From: JABDQA01 sp963759125
GTDB lineage: Bacteria > Desulfobacterota > Desulfobulbia > Desulfobulbales > Desulfocapsaceae
NCBI GenBank assembly: GCA_963759125.1
Contig: CAVWXN010000009.1
Coordinates: 422,494-486,493 of the forward strand
Reading direction: 5' to 3'
Length of the DNA stretch: 64,000 bases
The position numbers and the translations under genes were made by a program. The notes beneath the pieces were generated by a model. The model saw only the letters and a list, made by a program, of their open reading frames with translations. It was not told the DNA's origin and did not search any database. Of this stretch, positions 17,922-26,952 are shown piece by piece; the stretch's first letter is position 1, and the number at the start of each line of letters is the position of its first letter.

Positions 17922-19220
17922 GTCCACTAATAGTTGGTATTATAGGGATTTTTATTCTTATCCTGCTGATTGCCTTGCGCATGCAAATCGGCATCAGCAT
18001 GGCCCTGGTGGGTTTTCTGGGATTTGCCTTTATCGTTGGTATCGATCCAGCCCTTGGACTGTTGAAAACCGTGCCGTTCAGCACCTTATCGAGTCAGAAT
18101 CTAAGCGTCATTCCACTCTTTATTCTGATGGGCGCCTTCGCCTTCGCTGCCAACATAAGTGAAGACCTTTATCGGGCGGTGCACAAATGGCTGGGCCACT
18201 TCCGGGGCGGGCTGGCAATGGCGACGGTCGCCGCCTGTGCATGTTTTGCGGCAATAAGCGGATCGAGCCTGGCCACCGCCGCGACGCTTGGCAAAGTGGC
18301 CATGCCGGAGATGAAAAAGTACAAGTACGATACCGCCCTGGCGACCGGTTCTATTGCCGCAGGCGGCAGTATCGGCATCCTCATTCCGCCCAGCGTCATC
18401 CTGATAATTTACGGAATCATCACCGAACAATCCATCGGCAAGTTATTTCTCGCCGGCTTTATTCCGGGTCTGCTCGAGGCACTCTTCTATATCGTCACCA
18501 TTGTCATCCTCACCCGCATCAATCCTGCTCTGGGTCCGCGAGGCCCCCGGGCGACGATGGCGGAAAGGATGGGCTCTCTGCTGAGCGTCTGGGAGGTCGT
18601 TGTACTCTTTGTGGTGGTGATCGGCGGCATCTATCTCGGGGTTTTCACCCCGACGGAAGCGGCCGCTGTTGGAGCCTTTGGTACCTTCTGTTTTGCCATT
18701 TTCCGAAAGAAACTGACCTGGTCTTCCTTCGTATCGAGCCTGCTGCAGACCTGCCAGACAACCGGAATGCTGTTTATGGTTGTGTTGGGGGCCATGATTC
18801 TGGGCTATTTTTTTTCGGTCAGCAGACTGCCGTTTGAACTCGCCTCCTGGGTTGGAGAACTCACGGTAAACCGCTATGTCGTACTCGTACTTGGTTCTGC
18901 TGGCGGTGGGTATTCTTGGCTGTCTGATGGATTCCATGGCCATCGTGCTGCTTACCGTGCCGGTATTCTACCCCTTGATCCAGAATCTTGGGTTTGACCC
19001 GATCTGGTTCGGCATTCTCATCGTTCGGGTAACGGAGATGGGCCTAATCACCCCTCCGGTGGGGCTCAATGTCTATATAATTCACGGAATTACCGGCGAG
19101 CCCATGGGGACTATTTTCAAGGGGGTGATCCCTTTCATCATCGCCGATATACTGGAAATAATGCTGCTCATCGCCATTCCGGAAATCACCCTGTTCCTGC
19201 CTGGGCTTATGGACGGCTAG
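17918..19220 (+). pseudogene. TRAP transporter large permease DctM (system 1), one frameshift
   Basis: Ion-transporter-superfamily permease, about 434 residues when rejoined, with 11-12 membrane segments. Conserved parts are AAISGSSLATAATLGKVAMPEMKKY, given here as SGSSLATAATLGKVAMPEM, then GGSIGILIPPSVILI, and after the break GCLMDSMAIVLLTVPVFYP and GLITPPVGLNVYII. The frame changes near 18885-18905. Both halves are highly conserved, so the break is either recent or a sequence error. Without the second half the permease would not work. Confidence 0.85.
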
Positions 19221-19230
19221 ACCGATAAAA

Positions 19231-19881
19231 CTATTTGGAAGGAAAGATAAGGGGAAAGAGATTCTCCCTGGAATTTTTGTGGTGTTCCCTCACCCGTGCT
19301 TTGGCAAGTTCGACATCTTTCAGACAGATTGCCTCGAAAAGCCTGTCATGCTCCCGCCTTATTTCTTCGATTCTGCTCATCACCAGATCCTCGATCCGAA
19401 AACGCAGAAATATCTTTCGACATAAATCCTTGTAACGCTGAGCCAGCAGATCGTTGCCGGTCATCTCCATGATCGCCAGGTGAAAGTCAGTATCGAGAAT
19501 AAACATCTTTCGGGTTACGCGGCTGGAGGTCAAATTTTCATAGGCCAGTTTGCAGCGCTCGACTTTCTGCAACTTCTTGTCAGTCATCTTGCGAATAGCC
19601 TGACCGATAAACCCGACTTCCAGTACCTCACGAACCTGGTACAACTCTTCGGCTTCCTTCTTATTGAGTTTGTGTACGGAATATCCCTGGTTGGGAACAA
19701 AATCGAGATAGCCTTCCTGGGCCAGGATGCTCAGGGCATTATTCACCGGTGTCCGGCTCACCTGCAGCCGTTTGGCCAGGTCGACAAAGACAAGGCGCTG
19801 CCCCGGGACAAGCTCGTAATCAAGCATCAGGTCTATTATCTTATGATAGACCTTGAGGGTGAGGTTTTTATTCTTCTTCAA
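19231..19881 (-). CDS. GntR-family regulator (FCD effector domain)
   Basis: 216 residues. N-terminal winged HTH (GQRLVFVDLAKRLQVSRTPV, then LSILAQEGYLDFV) and an all-helical FCD domain with metal-binding residues in DTDFHLAIMEMTGN and REHDRLFEAI...VREHHKN. FCD regulators respond to organic acids. The start is a TTG codon at 19881, since no in-frame ATG exists upstream. It lies between two TRAP operons and ends 10 bp from dctM1 on the opposite strand, so it may control one or both. A candidate operator motif (TTRCATGTAAT) occurs three times in the island. Confidence 0.9.
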   Translation of the reverse strand: MKKNKNLTLKVYHKIIDLMLDYELVPGQRLVFVDLAKRLQVSRTPVNNALSILAQEGYLDFVPNQGYSVHKLNKKEAEELYQVREVLEVGFIGQAIRKMTDKKLQKVERCKLAYENLTSSRVTRKMFILDTDFHLAIMEMTGNDLLAQRYKDLCRKIFLRFRIEDLVMSRIEEIRREHDRLFEAICLKDVELAKARVREHHKNSRENLFPLIFPSK

Positions 19882-19924
19882 TCCGCCATCAGCAAGGAGT
19901 GATCTATCCGCTTCCCCGCTGCAC

Positions 19925-20365
19925 CTATTCGATGTTGTTCATGGTCATCAGCGGCATGACGCCAAACTGCTGAGTCAGCCCCATATAATCGTTGTAGGCC
20001 CACTCTTCGACAACTTTGCCGTCTTTCCAGGTCGACACGGTGCAACCTTTCATGGCAACTTCTCTCCCCGTCGGCGGAGCCTGAATCGTCGGTGTCATAC
20101 CTGTATGCCTGCCGGAAAGTATCAGCCTGGTAACCGTCTTGTCGCCATCCGTCAGAATTTCTTCGATTTCAATGTTAAAATTGGAGTAGGCGCCGCGCAC
20201 TTCTTCAACGAACGTTTTATAATTGGCCAATCCCTGAACTTTTTTCATCGGAGGCTGATAACGTACATAGCCCGGGTCGATCAGCTCATCAAGAACCTCA
20301 ACCTTACCGAGGTTGTAGGCTTGCTCGATTAATTTCTGCATGTTCTGCTTAAGATTTCCAGGCAT
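19925..20365 (-). CDS. SnoaL-like ester cyclase/NTF2-fold protein
   Basis: 146 residues, NTF2-like fold. The stretch LDELIDPGYVRYQPP, the central GLANYKTFVEEVRGAYSNF and VSTWKDGKVVEEWAYND are typical of the SnoaL/ester-cyclase family, whose members bind or isomerise small polyketide-like or cyclic compounds. AAGGAGG box before the start. It lies 43 bp upstream of the GntR gene and is probably cotranscribed with it. A role as isomerase or lactone-type cyclase/hydrolase in the pathway is possible; nothing here fixes it. Confidence 0.82.
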   Translation of the reverse strand: MPGNLKQNMQKLIEQAYNLGKVEVLDELIDPGYVRYQPPMKKVQGLANYKTFVEEVRGAYSNFNIEIEEILTDGDKTVTRLILSGRHTGMTPTIQAPPTGREVAMKGCTVSTWKDGKVVEEWAYNDYMGLTQQFGVMPLMTMNNIE

Positions 20366-20655
20366 GGCCCATCCTCCTTGATGAATTTTAAATAGCTATG
20401 GTTTGTAAAATTAGATTCTCGTTAAAATAGACTGGCCCCGCAAAACCCTGCGAGGGATGAGATTGATACCTTTTAATTTTAAACAGATCTTCAATTAAAG
20501 CAACTCTCTAAAAAGCTGCGTCGGGAGTGCTCGTCGGCCCGAATTATACTGGTGGAAGTAGTTGACTAAATGTTAGGATGAGTTGATAGAAAGAGTAAGG
20601 AGCAGCAGAATTGCTTTTCTTGTTCATCTAATATCAGTTCTTAGATGGAATTTGC

Positions 20656-20684
20656 TTGACAGTAATTATTTTGCGCGCGATATT
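20656..20684 (+). promoter_or_regulatory. Sigma70-type promoter of TRAP system 2
   Basis: TTGACA, 17 bases, GATATT. The -10 element directly abuts the TTGCATGTAAT motif, consistent with repression by a bound regulator. Confidence 0.5.
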
Positions 20685-20693
20685 GCATGTAAT
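20683..20693. promoter_or_regulatory. Candidate operator TTGCATGTAAT (copy 2 of 3)
   Basis: Identical to the site at 6043-6053 and overlapping the -10/start region of the TRAP 2 promoter. The nearest regulator gene is the GntR/FCD gene ending 800 bp away. Confidence 0.4.
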
Positions 20694-20950
20694 CCTGGGA
20701 TGCCGGACGTGTTTTCCCGCCGTCAATATTATCGGAATGAGAATTTGACGTCCCCAGAAACAGCGCCAAGCTTAACCAAAACCACCTGGACTATCAAATA
20801 TACAGTTCTCTATAGAAACATAGCGTGCAGTCGCTTTTAACCACTTTGTAATTGAACGATCGAAGTCTTGTTTTTGAGCTGTTCGGGTATCGAGCCGGGC
20901 AAAAAAATGATGGGTATTCAGCCAAGAAAAGATCAAGGAGGGGTTAACCG

Positions 20951-21964
20951 ATGAAGAAAAGATCCATCTGGGCCATTGTGTCTCTTGCTGCAACTGCTGT
21001 TATTCTTTCTGGTATGGCAACTCTCGCCAGTGCACAGACGATTGAACTGACTTATGCAAATTTTTTCCCCCCGTTCCACATCCAGTCACAACTCGCTGAG
21101 TCATGGTGTCAGGAAGTTGAGAAAAGGACCGACGGTGCTGTAAAGATAAATTATTATCCGGGCGGTACGCTGGTCAAAGCTCCACAGATCTACGACGGAG
21201 TTGAGCAGGGTATTGCCGATATCGGCATGTCCGTTCTGGCTTACTCTAAAGGCAGATTTCCGGTACTCGGTGCAATGGATCTGCCCATTGGCTACCCCAA
21301 CGGAGTGGTTGCCACCAAAATAGCCAACGGCGTCCTGGATAAATTCAATCCCAAGGAGTTCGATACAACCCAGATCATGTTCCTGCACGCCCATGGTCCT
21401 GGCATGATCCACACGAGAGATAAAGAAGTTAATAATCTGGCCGATCTTGAAGGTCTGAAGATCCGGGCCACCGGAATGAGTGCAAAACTTGCCGGCGCTC
21501 TTGGCGCCACGCCGGTCAGTATGGGAATGCCCGATGCCTACCAGAGCCTGCAAAAAGGTGTGGTCGACGGCTGCGCCCATCCGCTGGAAGCCAATAAAGG
21601 CTGGAAACTGGCAGAGGTACTCGAATATGTGGTAGACGAAGACTCAGTTGCCTATACCACCACCTTCTTTGTAACCATGAACAAGGCAAAATGGGATTCG
21701 CTGACACCTGAAATCCAGAAGACCATCTCTGAGATCAACATGGAATGGTCGGTAAAGCATGGTGAGGCCTGGGATTCCAGCGACGCTGAGGGTCGCGCCT
21801 TCTTTACCGAGAAAGGCGGCAAATTTATCACGCTCGATGACGCCGAGAAGAAAAAATGGCAGGCAGCCGTTAAACCGGCCATCGATGAGTATTCAGCCGA
21901 TCTCGACAGCAAAGGCATCAACGGCCAGGAAGTCATCGGTTACATCAGCTCTATGCTGAACTAG
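20951..21964 (+). CDS. TRAP transporter substrate-binding protein DctP (system 2)
   Basis: 337 residues with a Sec signal peptide (MKKRSIWAIVSLAATAVILS..., cleavage likely after ASA-Q). The binding Arg is in LEGLKIRATGMSAKLAGALG, followed by MPDAYQSLQKGVVDGCAHPL. It differs strongly from DctP1 over the ligand-binding half, so it probably takes a different ligand. A strong AAGGAGGGG box precedes the start. The permease gene follows after a hairpin. Confidence 0.93.
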   Translation: MKKRSIWAIVSLAATAVILSGMATLASAQTIELTYANFFPPFHIQSQLAESWCQEVEKRTDGAVKINYYPGGTLVKAPQIYDGVEQGIADIGMSVLAYSKGRFPVLGAMDLPIGYPNGVVATKIANGVLDKFNPKEFDTTQIMFLHAHGPGMIHTRDKEVNNLADLEGLKIRATGMSAKLAGALGATPVSMGMPDAYQSLQKGVVDGCAHPLEANKGWKLAEVLEYVVDEDSVAYTTTFFVTMNKAKWDSLTPEIQKTISEINMEWSVKHGEAWDSSDAEGRAFFTEKGGKFITLDDAEKKKWQAAVKPAIDEYSADLDSKGINGQEVIGYISSMLN

Positions 21965-21999
21965 CCGCACTATTGATTCAGGTAAGCCTCTAGAGGCAT

Positions 22000-22032
22000 C
22001 GATCGGACGGGACGAACTGTTCCGTCCGATCG
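22000..22032 (+). terminator. Hairpin between dctP2 and the fused permease gene
   Basis: Perfect 11-bp arms CGATCGGACGG and CCGTCCGATCG with an 11-base loop. The run of T is poor (GTATATTT), so it may act as a partial terminator or as a 3' end that protects dctP2 mRNA. Confidence 0.6.
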
Positions 22033-22083
22033 GTATATTTACCTTTCATCAGTAACTAGTACGTCCGATTATCTGCTTACCCA

Positions 22084-23886
22084 ATGCACCCTTTCTGGAC
22101 TTTTTTAGATAAAACCCAGCGCTTTATGAAGGGTGTATCCTCAGTGTGCCTGATGGGCATGGCGCTGATGACCTGCGCCGATGTCATTTTGCGGGCTACA
22201 ATCAACAAACCGATATTTGGTTCCGAAGAGATCGTTTCCATTTTTGCCGTGCTCGCCATTGGCTTTGCCCTGCCTTACGCGCACAGGAAAGACTCACATG
22301 TGGGCGTCGAGATAGTCGTCCGTCTTCTCTCCAAAAAAAGCCAGGAAATCATTCGTTTAATCACCAACTTGTTCTCTTGTCTGCTGTTCCTGCTGCTGGC
22401 CTGGCAGATGTTTATCTATGCCCGGGTAATGCAGGGCTCCGGTGAGGTGTCGATGAACCTGGAGCTGCCAACCTATAGTTTCGTTTACGCCCTCTCCTTC
22501 TGCCTGTTCATCGTCTCCCTCTATATCCTGCAGGATATCCTCTTTTTCTTTAGGGGAGATCGGCAACGAGAAATGAGCCCCTCGACAGTTGGCATTATCG
22601 GCATCCTGTTGATGCTGACCATCTTCATAACCAGAATGCCGGTGGCCTATGTGATGACCCTGGTCGGCGTCGGCGGGTTCAGTTATCTTATCTCGTTCAA
22701 CGCAGGCCTCAATCTTCTGCCCCGCGTTTTCTTCGATACCTTTTCCTCCTATGAACTAACCACCATCCCGCTCTTTGTCTTGATGGGACAGCTGGCCTTC
22801 AACAGCGGCATCAGCAGAAGGCTGTACAGTACTACATATACATTTTTAGGCAGCACCAGGGGCGGCCTGGCCATGGCCACCGTCTCGGCCTGTACCGCAT
22901 TTGGTGCGGTCTGCGGTTCCAGCCCGGCCACGGCAGCCACCATGGCTACCGTTGGTATTCCCGAGATGAAACGATTTAATTACTCCAACGAACTGGCAGC
23001 CGGTTCAGTGGCCTCAGGCGGCGGGCTGGGCATGATCATGCCGCCCAGCGTCGTTTTGATCGTTTACGGGATACTCACCGAACAGTCCATCGGCGCCTTG
23101 TTCGTTTCGGGAATCCTGCCCGCTTTTATGATGACTATCCTGTTTATCATCTCGATCTACATCACTTGCAGAATCAATCCCGAAAAAGGCCCGAAGGGCG
23201 AAAGCTTTACCTGGAAACAGAAAATCAGATCTCTGGCCGGTTTGATCGACACCGTCTTGATTTTCGTGGTGGTGATGACCGGCCTGTTTGCCGGATTTTT
23301 CACCCCGACCGAATCGGCAGCCGTCGGCGTACTTGCCGTTTTACTGGTATCGATCATACGGCGGCAGCTCAGCTGGAAGGCCTTTGTGAAATCGCTTCAC
23401 GAAACCCTGCAGACCTCCTGCATGATACTTTTCCTGATCGCTGGGGCGATGGTCTTCGGGAAGTTTCTGGCCGTCACCCGAATTCCATTTGATTTGGCTA
23501 CCTGGATCAGCGGCTTCAATCTGCCGCCCTTTCTGATCATCTCCATCATCATCCTGATCTATTTTCTGGGCGGGTGTTTCATGGATTCACTCGGTTTGAT
23601 CATGCTGACCATTCCGATCTTTTTTCCAATTGTCACCAACCTCGGATATGATCCGATCTGGTTTGGCGTTATCATCGTTCTGGTAACCGAGATGGGAGTC
23701 ATCACCCCCCCGGTGGGCTTGAATGTCTATGTGGTCTATGGGGTCGCCAAAAATGTCATGGAGGATATTACCCTTGAGTCGATTTTCAAGGGGATCGTAC
23801 CTTTTCTGATAGCGGTCATCGCCGGTATCATCATCCTGATGATCTTCCCCCAGATCGTTCTTTTTCTCCCCCACCTGCTGTACTGA
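22084..23886 (+). CDS. TRAP transporter fused permease DctQM (system 2)
   Basis: 600 residues. A DctQ domain (about 1-160, ADVILRATINKPIFGSEEIV) is joined to a DctM domain (about 165-600) with AVCGSSPATAATMATVGIPEM, GGGLGMIMPPSVVLIVYGIL, GGCFMDSLGLIMLTIPIFFP and MGVITPPVGLNVYVVYG. About 15-16 membrane segments in all. The junction near residue 163 (REMSPSTVGIIG) looks like the N-terminus of a stand-alone DctM, so this is a natural fusion rather than a misread. It contrasts with the separate Q and M of system 1. Its ribosome site is weak. Confidence 0.93.
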   Translation: MHPFWTFLDKTQRFMKGVSSVCLMGMALMTCADVILRATINKPIFGSEEIVSIFAVLAIGFALPYAHRKDSHVGVEIVVRLLSKKSQEIIRLITNLFSCLLFLLLAWQMFIYARVMQGSGEVSMNLELPTYSFVYALSFCLFIVSLYILQDILFFFRGDRQREMSPSTVGIIGILLMLTIFITRMPVAYVMTLVGVGGFSYLISFNAGLNLLPRVFFDTFSSYELTTIPLFVLMGQLAFNSGISRRLYSTTYTFLGSTRGGLAMATVSACTAFGAVCGSSPATAATMATVGIPEMKRFNYSNELAAGSVASGGGLGMIMPPSVVLIVYGILTEQSIGALFVSGILPAFMMTILFIISIYITCRINPEKGPKGESFTWKQKIRSLAGLIDTVLIFVVVMTGLFAGFFTPTESAAVGVLAVLLVSIIRRQLSWKAFVKSLHETLQTSCMILFLIAGAMVFGKFLAVTRIPFDLATWISGFNLPPFLIISIIILIYFLGGCFMDSLGLIMLTIPIFFPIVTNLGYDPIWFGVIIVLVTEMGVITPPVGLNVYVVYGVAKNVMEDITLESIFKGIVPFLIAVIAGIIILMIFPQIVLFLPHLLY

Positions 23887-23932
23887 ACCTGCAGATTACT
23901 CAGTAACGGTCTAGAGAGTGCCGGGGGCCCGT

Positions 23933-24349
23933 TCAGGTAGTGGTGATTACCTTGCAGGGCGCTTCCAGCAGTATAAACTGGGTATTGGAGCCGAAAAACA
24001 TTTTGCCGAGCCGGGAGCGTTTCTGGATGCTCATGATGAGCGTATCGATATTGTTGGCTTCTGCATACTTCACCAGTTCCTCTCCGGAAGTAAATGCGGA
24101 AACCAGTACCTTGGTTCTGCAGGGTACAGAGGCGGGGGTAAAGACCTGGTCGACGTATTCCTGAAGCTTGCTTTCGGCTTTCTCGAAGACCTCCAGCGGC
24201 ATTTTGTCTTTTTCGGAAACACAGCTCACCAGGTCAACCGAGGCGTTAAAGGCTTTAGCCTGTTCAAGGGCGATTTCAAGAGCCCGTTGATGCGCCTGAG
24301 TGTTTTTGCAATAAAGTAGGATTTTCAATTTCGGCCACTCCTTTTGCAT
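23933..24349 (-). CDS. Universal stress protein (TRAP-associated)
   Basis: 138 residues, UspA fold: KILLYCKNTQAHQRALEIAL at the start, IDTLIMSIQKRSRLGKMFFGS as the nucleotide-binding G-x-(9)-G-type end, and EAPCKVITTT. Usp proteins are often encoded with TRAP transporters (TeaD with TeaABC regulates uptake). It ends 46 bp from the fused permease on the other strand. A TTG start at 24328 with a GGAG box is a good alternative to the ATG at 24349. Confidence 0.8.
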   Translation of the reverse strand: MQKEWPKLKILLYCKNTQAHQRALEIALEQAKAFNASVDLVSCVSEKDKMPLEVFEKAESKLQEYVDQVFTPASVPCRTKVLVSAFTSGEELVKYAEANNIDTLIMSIQKRSRLGKMFFGSNTQFILLEAPCKVITTT

Positions 24350-24363
24350 TCTTTTCTGGGCAA

Positions 24364-24375
24364 ATTACATGTAAT
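24364..24375. promoter_or_regulatory. Candidate operator ATTACATGTAAT (copy 3 of 3)
   Basis: Perfect 12-bp palindrome, 15 bp before the Usp start and 163 bp before the FAH-family operon on the other strand. It shares the CATGTAAT core with the sites at 6043 and 20683. Confidence 0.45.
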
Positions 24376-24537
24376 GTTCATAGTAATGACCTTAAAGAGT
24401 CAGGTCAACAAGACAATACAAAACAGCTCACTTTAGTGAGCAGAAATGATTATACTGATCAACTGACAGGTTACGATTTTTACCCAGTTAGTAATCAAAA
24501 CTATTTTCCAGACAATACTTCAGCCATGGAGACTTGA

Positions 24538-25519
24538 ATGAAACTTGCAAGCTTTGTCCACGGCGGCAGACAACGAATCGGTGCCGCGGCAGGAGAAACA
24601 TCCCTGCTGGACCTGCAATCAGCACTGGCCTGCAGATCACCGGGTGCCGCTGTCGATGATCGAATTCATCGAACTCGGAGAAGAGGGGTTGCAGCTGGCA
24701 GCCAACGCTCTAGGCCGGACAAAGAACTCTGAATTGATCCCCGTTGAGGAGATCGAGTGGCTGCCTCCCGTGGTCAGGCCCGGGAAAATCTGCGGGATTG
24801 CAATGAACAATTCGGCCAGCAATGCCAGGAAAATTGCCGCCCCGGATCACCCGGCCTTTTTTATCAAGCCTTCATCCTGCCTGACTGGTCACCTGCAGCC
24901 GCTGGCCATGCGTTCCTACTACGGCAGCATGCATCCGGAACCGGAACTGGCGGTCATCATCGGCCGCCCAGCGCGCGACGTGGACGCCACCGACGCTCTG
25001 GCGCATGTCTATGGCTACTCGATATTCAACGATATCACCGGCAACCATATGAGATCAGAGGATATGTTCCACTACTACGCGCTCTATGGCTCAAAAGATG
25101 ACCCCGACAAGCTCGAACGACGGGAACAGCATCTCTCCTATGCCGGCAGGTACAAGGGGGCCGACAACTTCGGCGTGTTGGGACCGTGGCTGGTTACTGC
25201 TGACGAGGTCGGCAACCCCGACGATCTTACCGTCACCTGTTCGGTGGCCGGGGAGATTGTCGCCGAGGACAGCACCCGCTACTACAATTATAAAGTTGCC
25301 GAACTGATCAGTTTCATCAGCCAATTCCACACCTTGAATGCTGGTGATATCATTTCCTGCGGTACCGCCTTTAAACCCTCTGAACAGAGAAAATCGATCC
25401 ATCACGCAAACTTTCTGATTACCGGCGGACCGGTGGAAATTACCATCGAAAATCTCGGTACCCAACACAATCCTGTGATTGTAGAGAACAGGGAGATCGG
25501 CCAATGGAAACTGAGCTGA
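24538..25519 (+). pseudogene. Fumarylacetoacetate hydrolase (FAH) family protein, one frameshift
   Basis: C-C bond hydrolase or decarboxylase/isomerase of the FAH superfamily, about 326 residues when rejoined. The true start is the ATG at 24538 (MKLASFVHGG) with a GGAGA box. The frame changes near 24625-24645 and continues with PLSMIEFIELGEEG. The catalytic core is intact: FFIKPSSCLTG, HPEPELAVIIGRPARDV with the metal-binding Glu pair, and YSIFNDITGNHMR. In many relatives the Asp of that last segment is also a metal ligand. The gene starts an operon with a SnoaL-like protein, an extradiol dioxygenase-like gene and a DUF849 gene. A ring-opening or diketone hydrolysis step would fit. Confidence 0.83.
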
Positions 25520-25968
25520 AACCTTCGGACCTGCAGTCAATCCGGCAGAAGATTACCGACTTGAACAGCGATTTCTGCTACTATCTCGACCACAGCATGG
25601 TTGATGAGCTCGTCGACCTGTTCTGTGAAGATGCGCTCTACACTCACGGTCAGCGGACAAGCAGCGGGAGAGAAGAGGTCCGGCAGCTGTTTGAGGACAG
25701 ACGGGGAGGGAAAAATCGTACTTCGCGCCACATCCAGTCCGGGTTGAGAATTCAGGTTAAGGATCCCGGTCGGGCAACCGCCCAAAGCGTCTGCCTCACC
25801 TTTGGTGCCAACGCCCAGCCTCCCGTCTCTCCGGCGACCCCTTACCTGGTCGCCGACTTTAGCGATGAATATAAACTCTGTGATGACGGCCGCTGGCGTA
25901 TCTTCAGACGCCATATCGAGAGGATTTTTGTTGCCGAAGACAATACAGGCCCTGAAGGGGCAAACTGA
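25504..25968 (+). CDS. SnoaL-like/NTF2-fold protein
   Basis: 154 residues. DFCYYLDHSMVDELVDLF, the middle GREEVRQLFEDRR, RHIQSGLRIQVKD and GRWRIFRRHIERIF match the SnoaL_4-type family that includes bile-acid dehydratase BaiE-like and small ring-hydroxylase-like proteins. The start overlaps the end of the FAH gene by 16 bases. Dehydration or isomerisation of a cyclic intermediate is a reasonable guess. It is intact, unlike the genes on both sides. Confidence 0.82.
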   Translation: METELKPSDLQSIRQKITDLNSDFCYYLDHSMVDELVDLFCEDALYTHGQRTSSGREEVRQLFEDRRGGKNRTSRHIQSGLRIQVKDPGRATAQSVCLTFGANAQPPVSPATPYLVADFSDEYKLCDDGRWRIFRRHIERIFVAEDNTGPEGAN

Positions 25969-25979
25969 AAGGAAGGACT

Positions 25980-26942
25980 ATGAAGACAAGACTCATCTGT
26001 GCCTCCCACAGCCCATTGATGTACTGCTATAAAAAAGAGCCTGAACACTGGGATGACTCTGCAGTCAGCCTTTAGAGAGCAGGCCCGAGCCGTGGCTGAA
26101 TTCGATCCTGAGCTGGTAATCGCCTTTGGCTCGGATCATTTCAACGGTTTCTTTCTCAGGCTTATGCCCGCCTTCTGTGTTGGTCTGCAGGCAGAAGCAG
26201 TTGCCGACATTGGCGGTTTCCCCGGGAAACTGAAGGTGCCCGAGAGATCTTGCTGAACAACTTGCCGCCAGTCTGCGTACCAGCAATCTTGACCCTGCCG
26301 TATCTCATCAGATGACCGTGGATCACGCTTTTTCCCAAACCATCAACCTGATGCTCGGCGGGCTGGATAAAAGACCGCTGATTCCGATATTCATCAACTG
26401 CATCAACAAGCCCTTCGTCCCCTTCAAACGATCACGCCTGCTCGGCGAAGCAGTCGCAGAGTTCGTTAAAGGTATGGACATGAGGGTGCTTTTTCTCGCC
26501 TCGGGAGGCCTCTCACACCACCCAACGAGATATTACCCGGCCTGGGGCGATGGTGAAAAAGCGGTTGCCGCCTGGCAACTCAGCGGTGGAGACCACCCCG
26601 ATTCGCTGACCCGGGAACAATGGTTGAAAAGACTTTACGATATGCACCATGAAGGGGCGGAAATGATAGCCCAGGGAACCCGAACCGCCAGGGACATGTT
26701 TCTCAACGCCGAAGCCGACCAACGTTTCTTGGATGTTCTGAGCTCCGGGAACCTTGAGGAATTTGATCGACTGGGATCAGGATGAGATGGTCAGCGAGGC
26801 CGGCATAGGTTCGATGGAGCAGCACACCTGGATTGCCGCCACGGCGGCTCACCTCGCCTGTGGTGGAGAAAAGCCCCGGGTAACCCATTATAGTGTGGCA
26901 CTGGAAATCGGCATTGCCGCCGGCGTTGCCGGGGCGGGATAG
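25980..26942 (+). pseudogene. Class III extradiol dioxygenase (MhpB/LigB-like), three frameshifts
   Basis: Rejoined length about 320, like E. coli MhpB (314), which opens 2,3-dihydroxyphenylpropionate with O2 and Fe(II). Matching parts are CASHSPLMY at the start, FGSDHFNGFFLRLMPAFCVG, QMTVDHAFSQTINLMLGGLD (His equal to MhpB His115) and LASGGLSHHPT (His179). Frames break near 26053-26070, 26245-26255 and 26765-26775. AAGGAAGG box before the start at 25980. An O2-dependent enzyme would be strange in a strict anaerobe, so it may act as an oxygen-independent LigB-type hydrolase or be a dead gene. The conserved His pair is still present. Confidence 0.78.
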
Positions 26943-26952
26943 GGCTGAATCC

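Larger units (their letters stand above)
20366..20950. other. Long intergenic control region before TRAP system 2
   Basis: 585 bases. An 85-codon plus-strand frame (20583-20840) lacks a ribosome site and protein-like composition and is not called. The region holds the promoter at 20656-20684 and the motif at 20683-20693, leaving a leader of about 260 bases before dctP2 in which no known riboswitch was recognised. Confidence 0.5.

Noticed and set aside
20583..20840. 85-codon plus-strand frame before dctP2
   Set aside because: It covers the predicted promoter, has no ribosome site and its composition is not protein-like.
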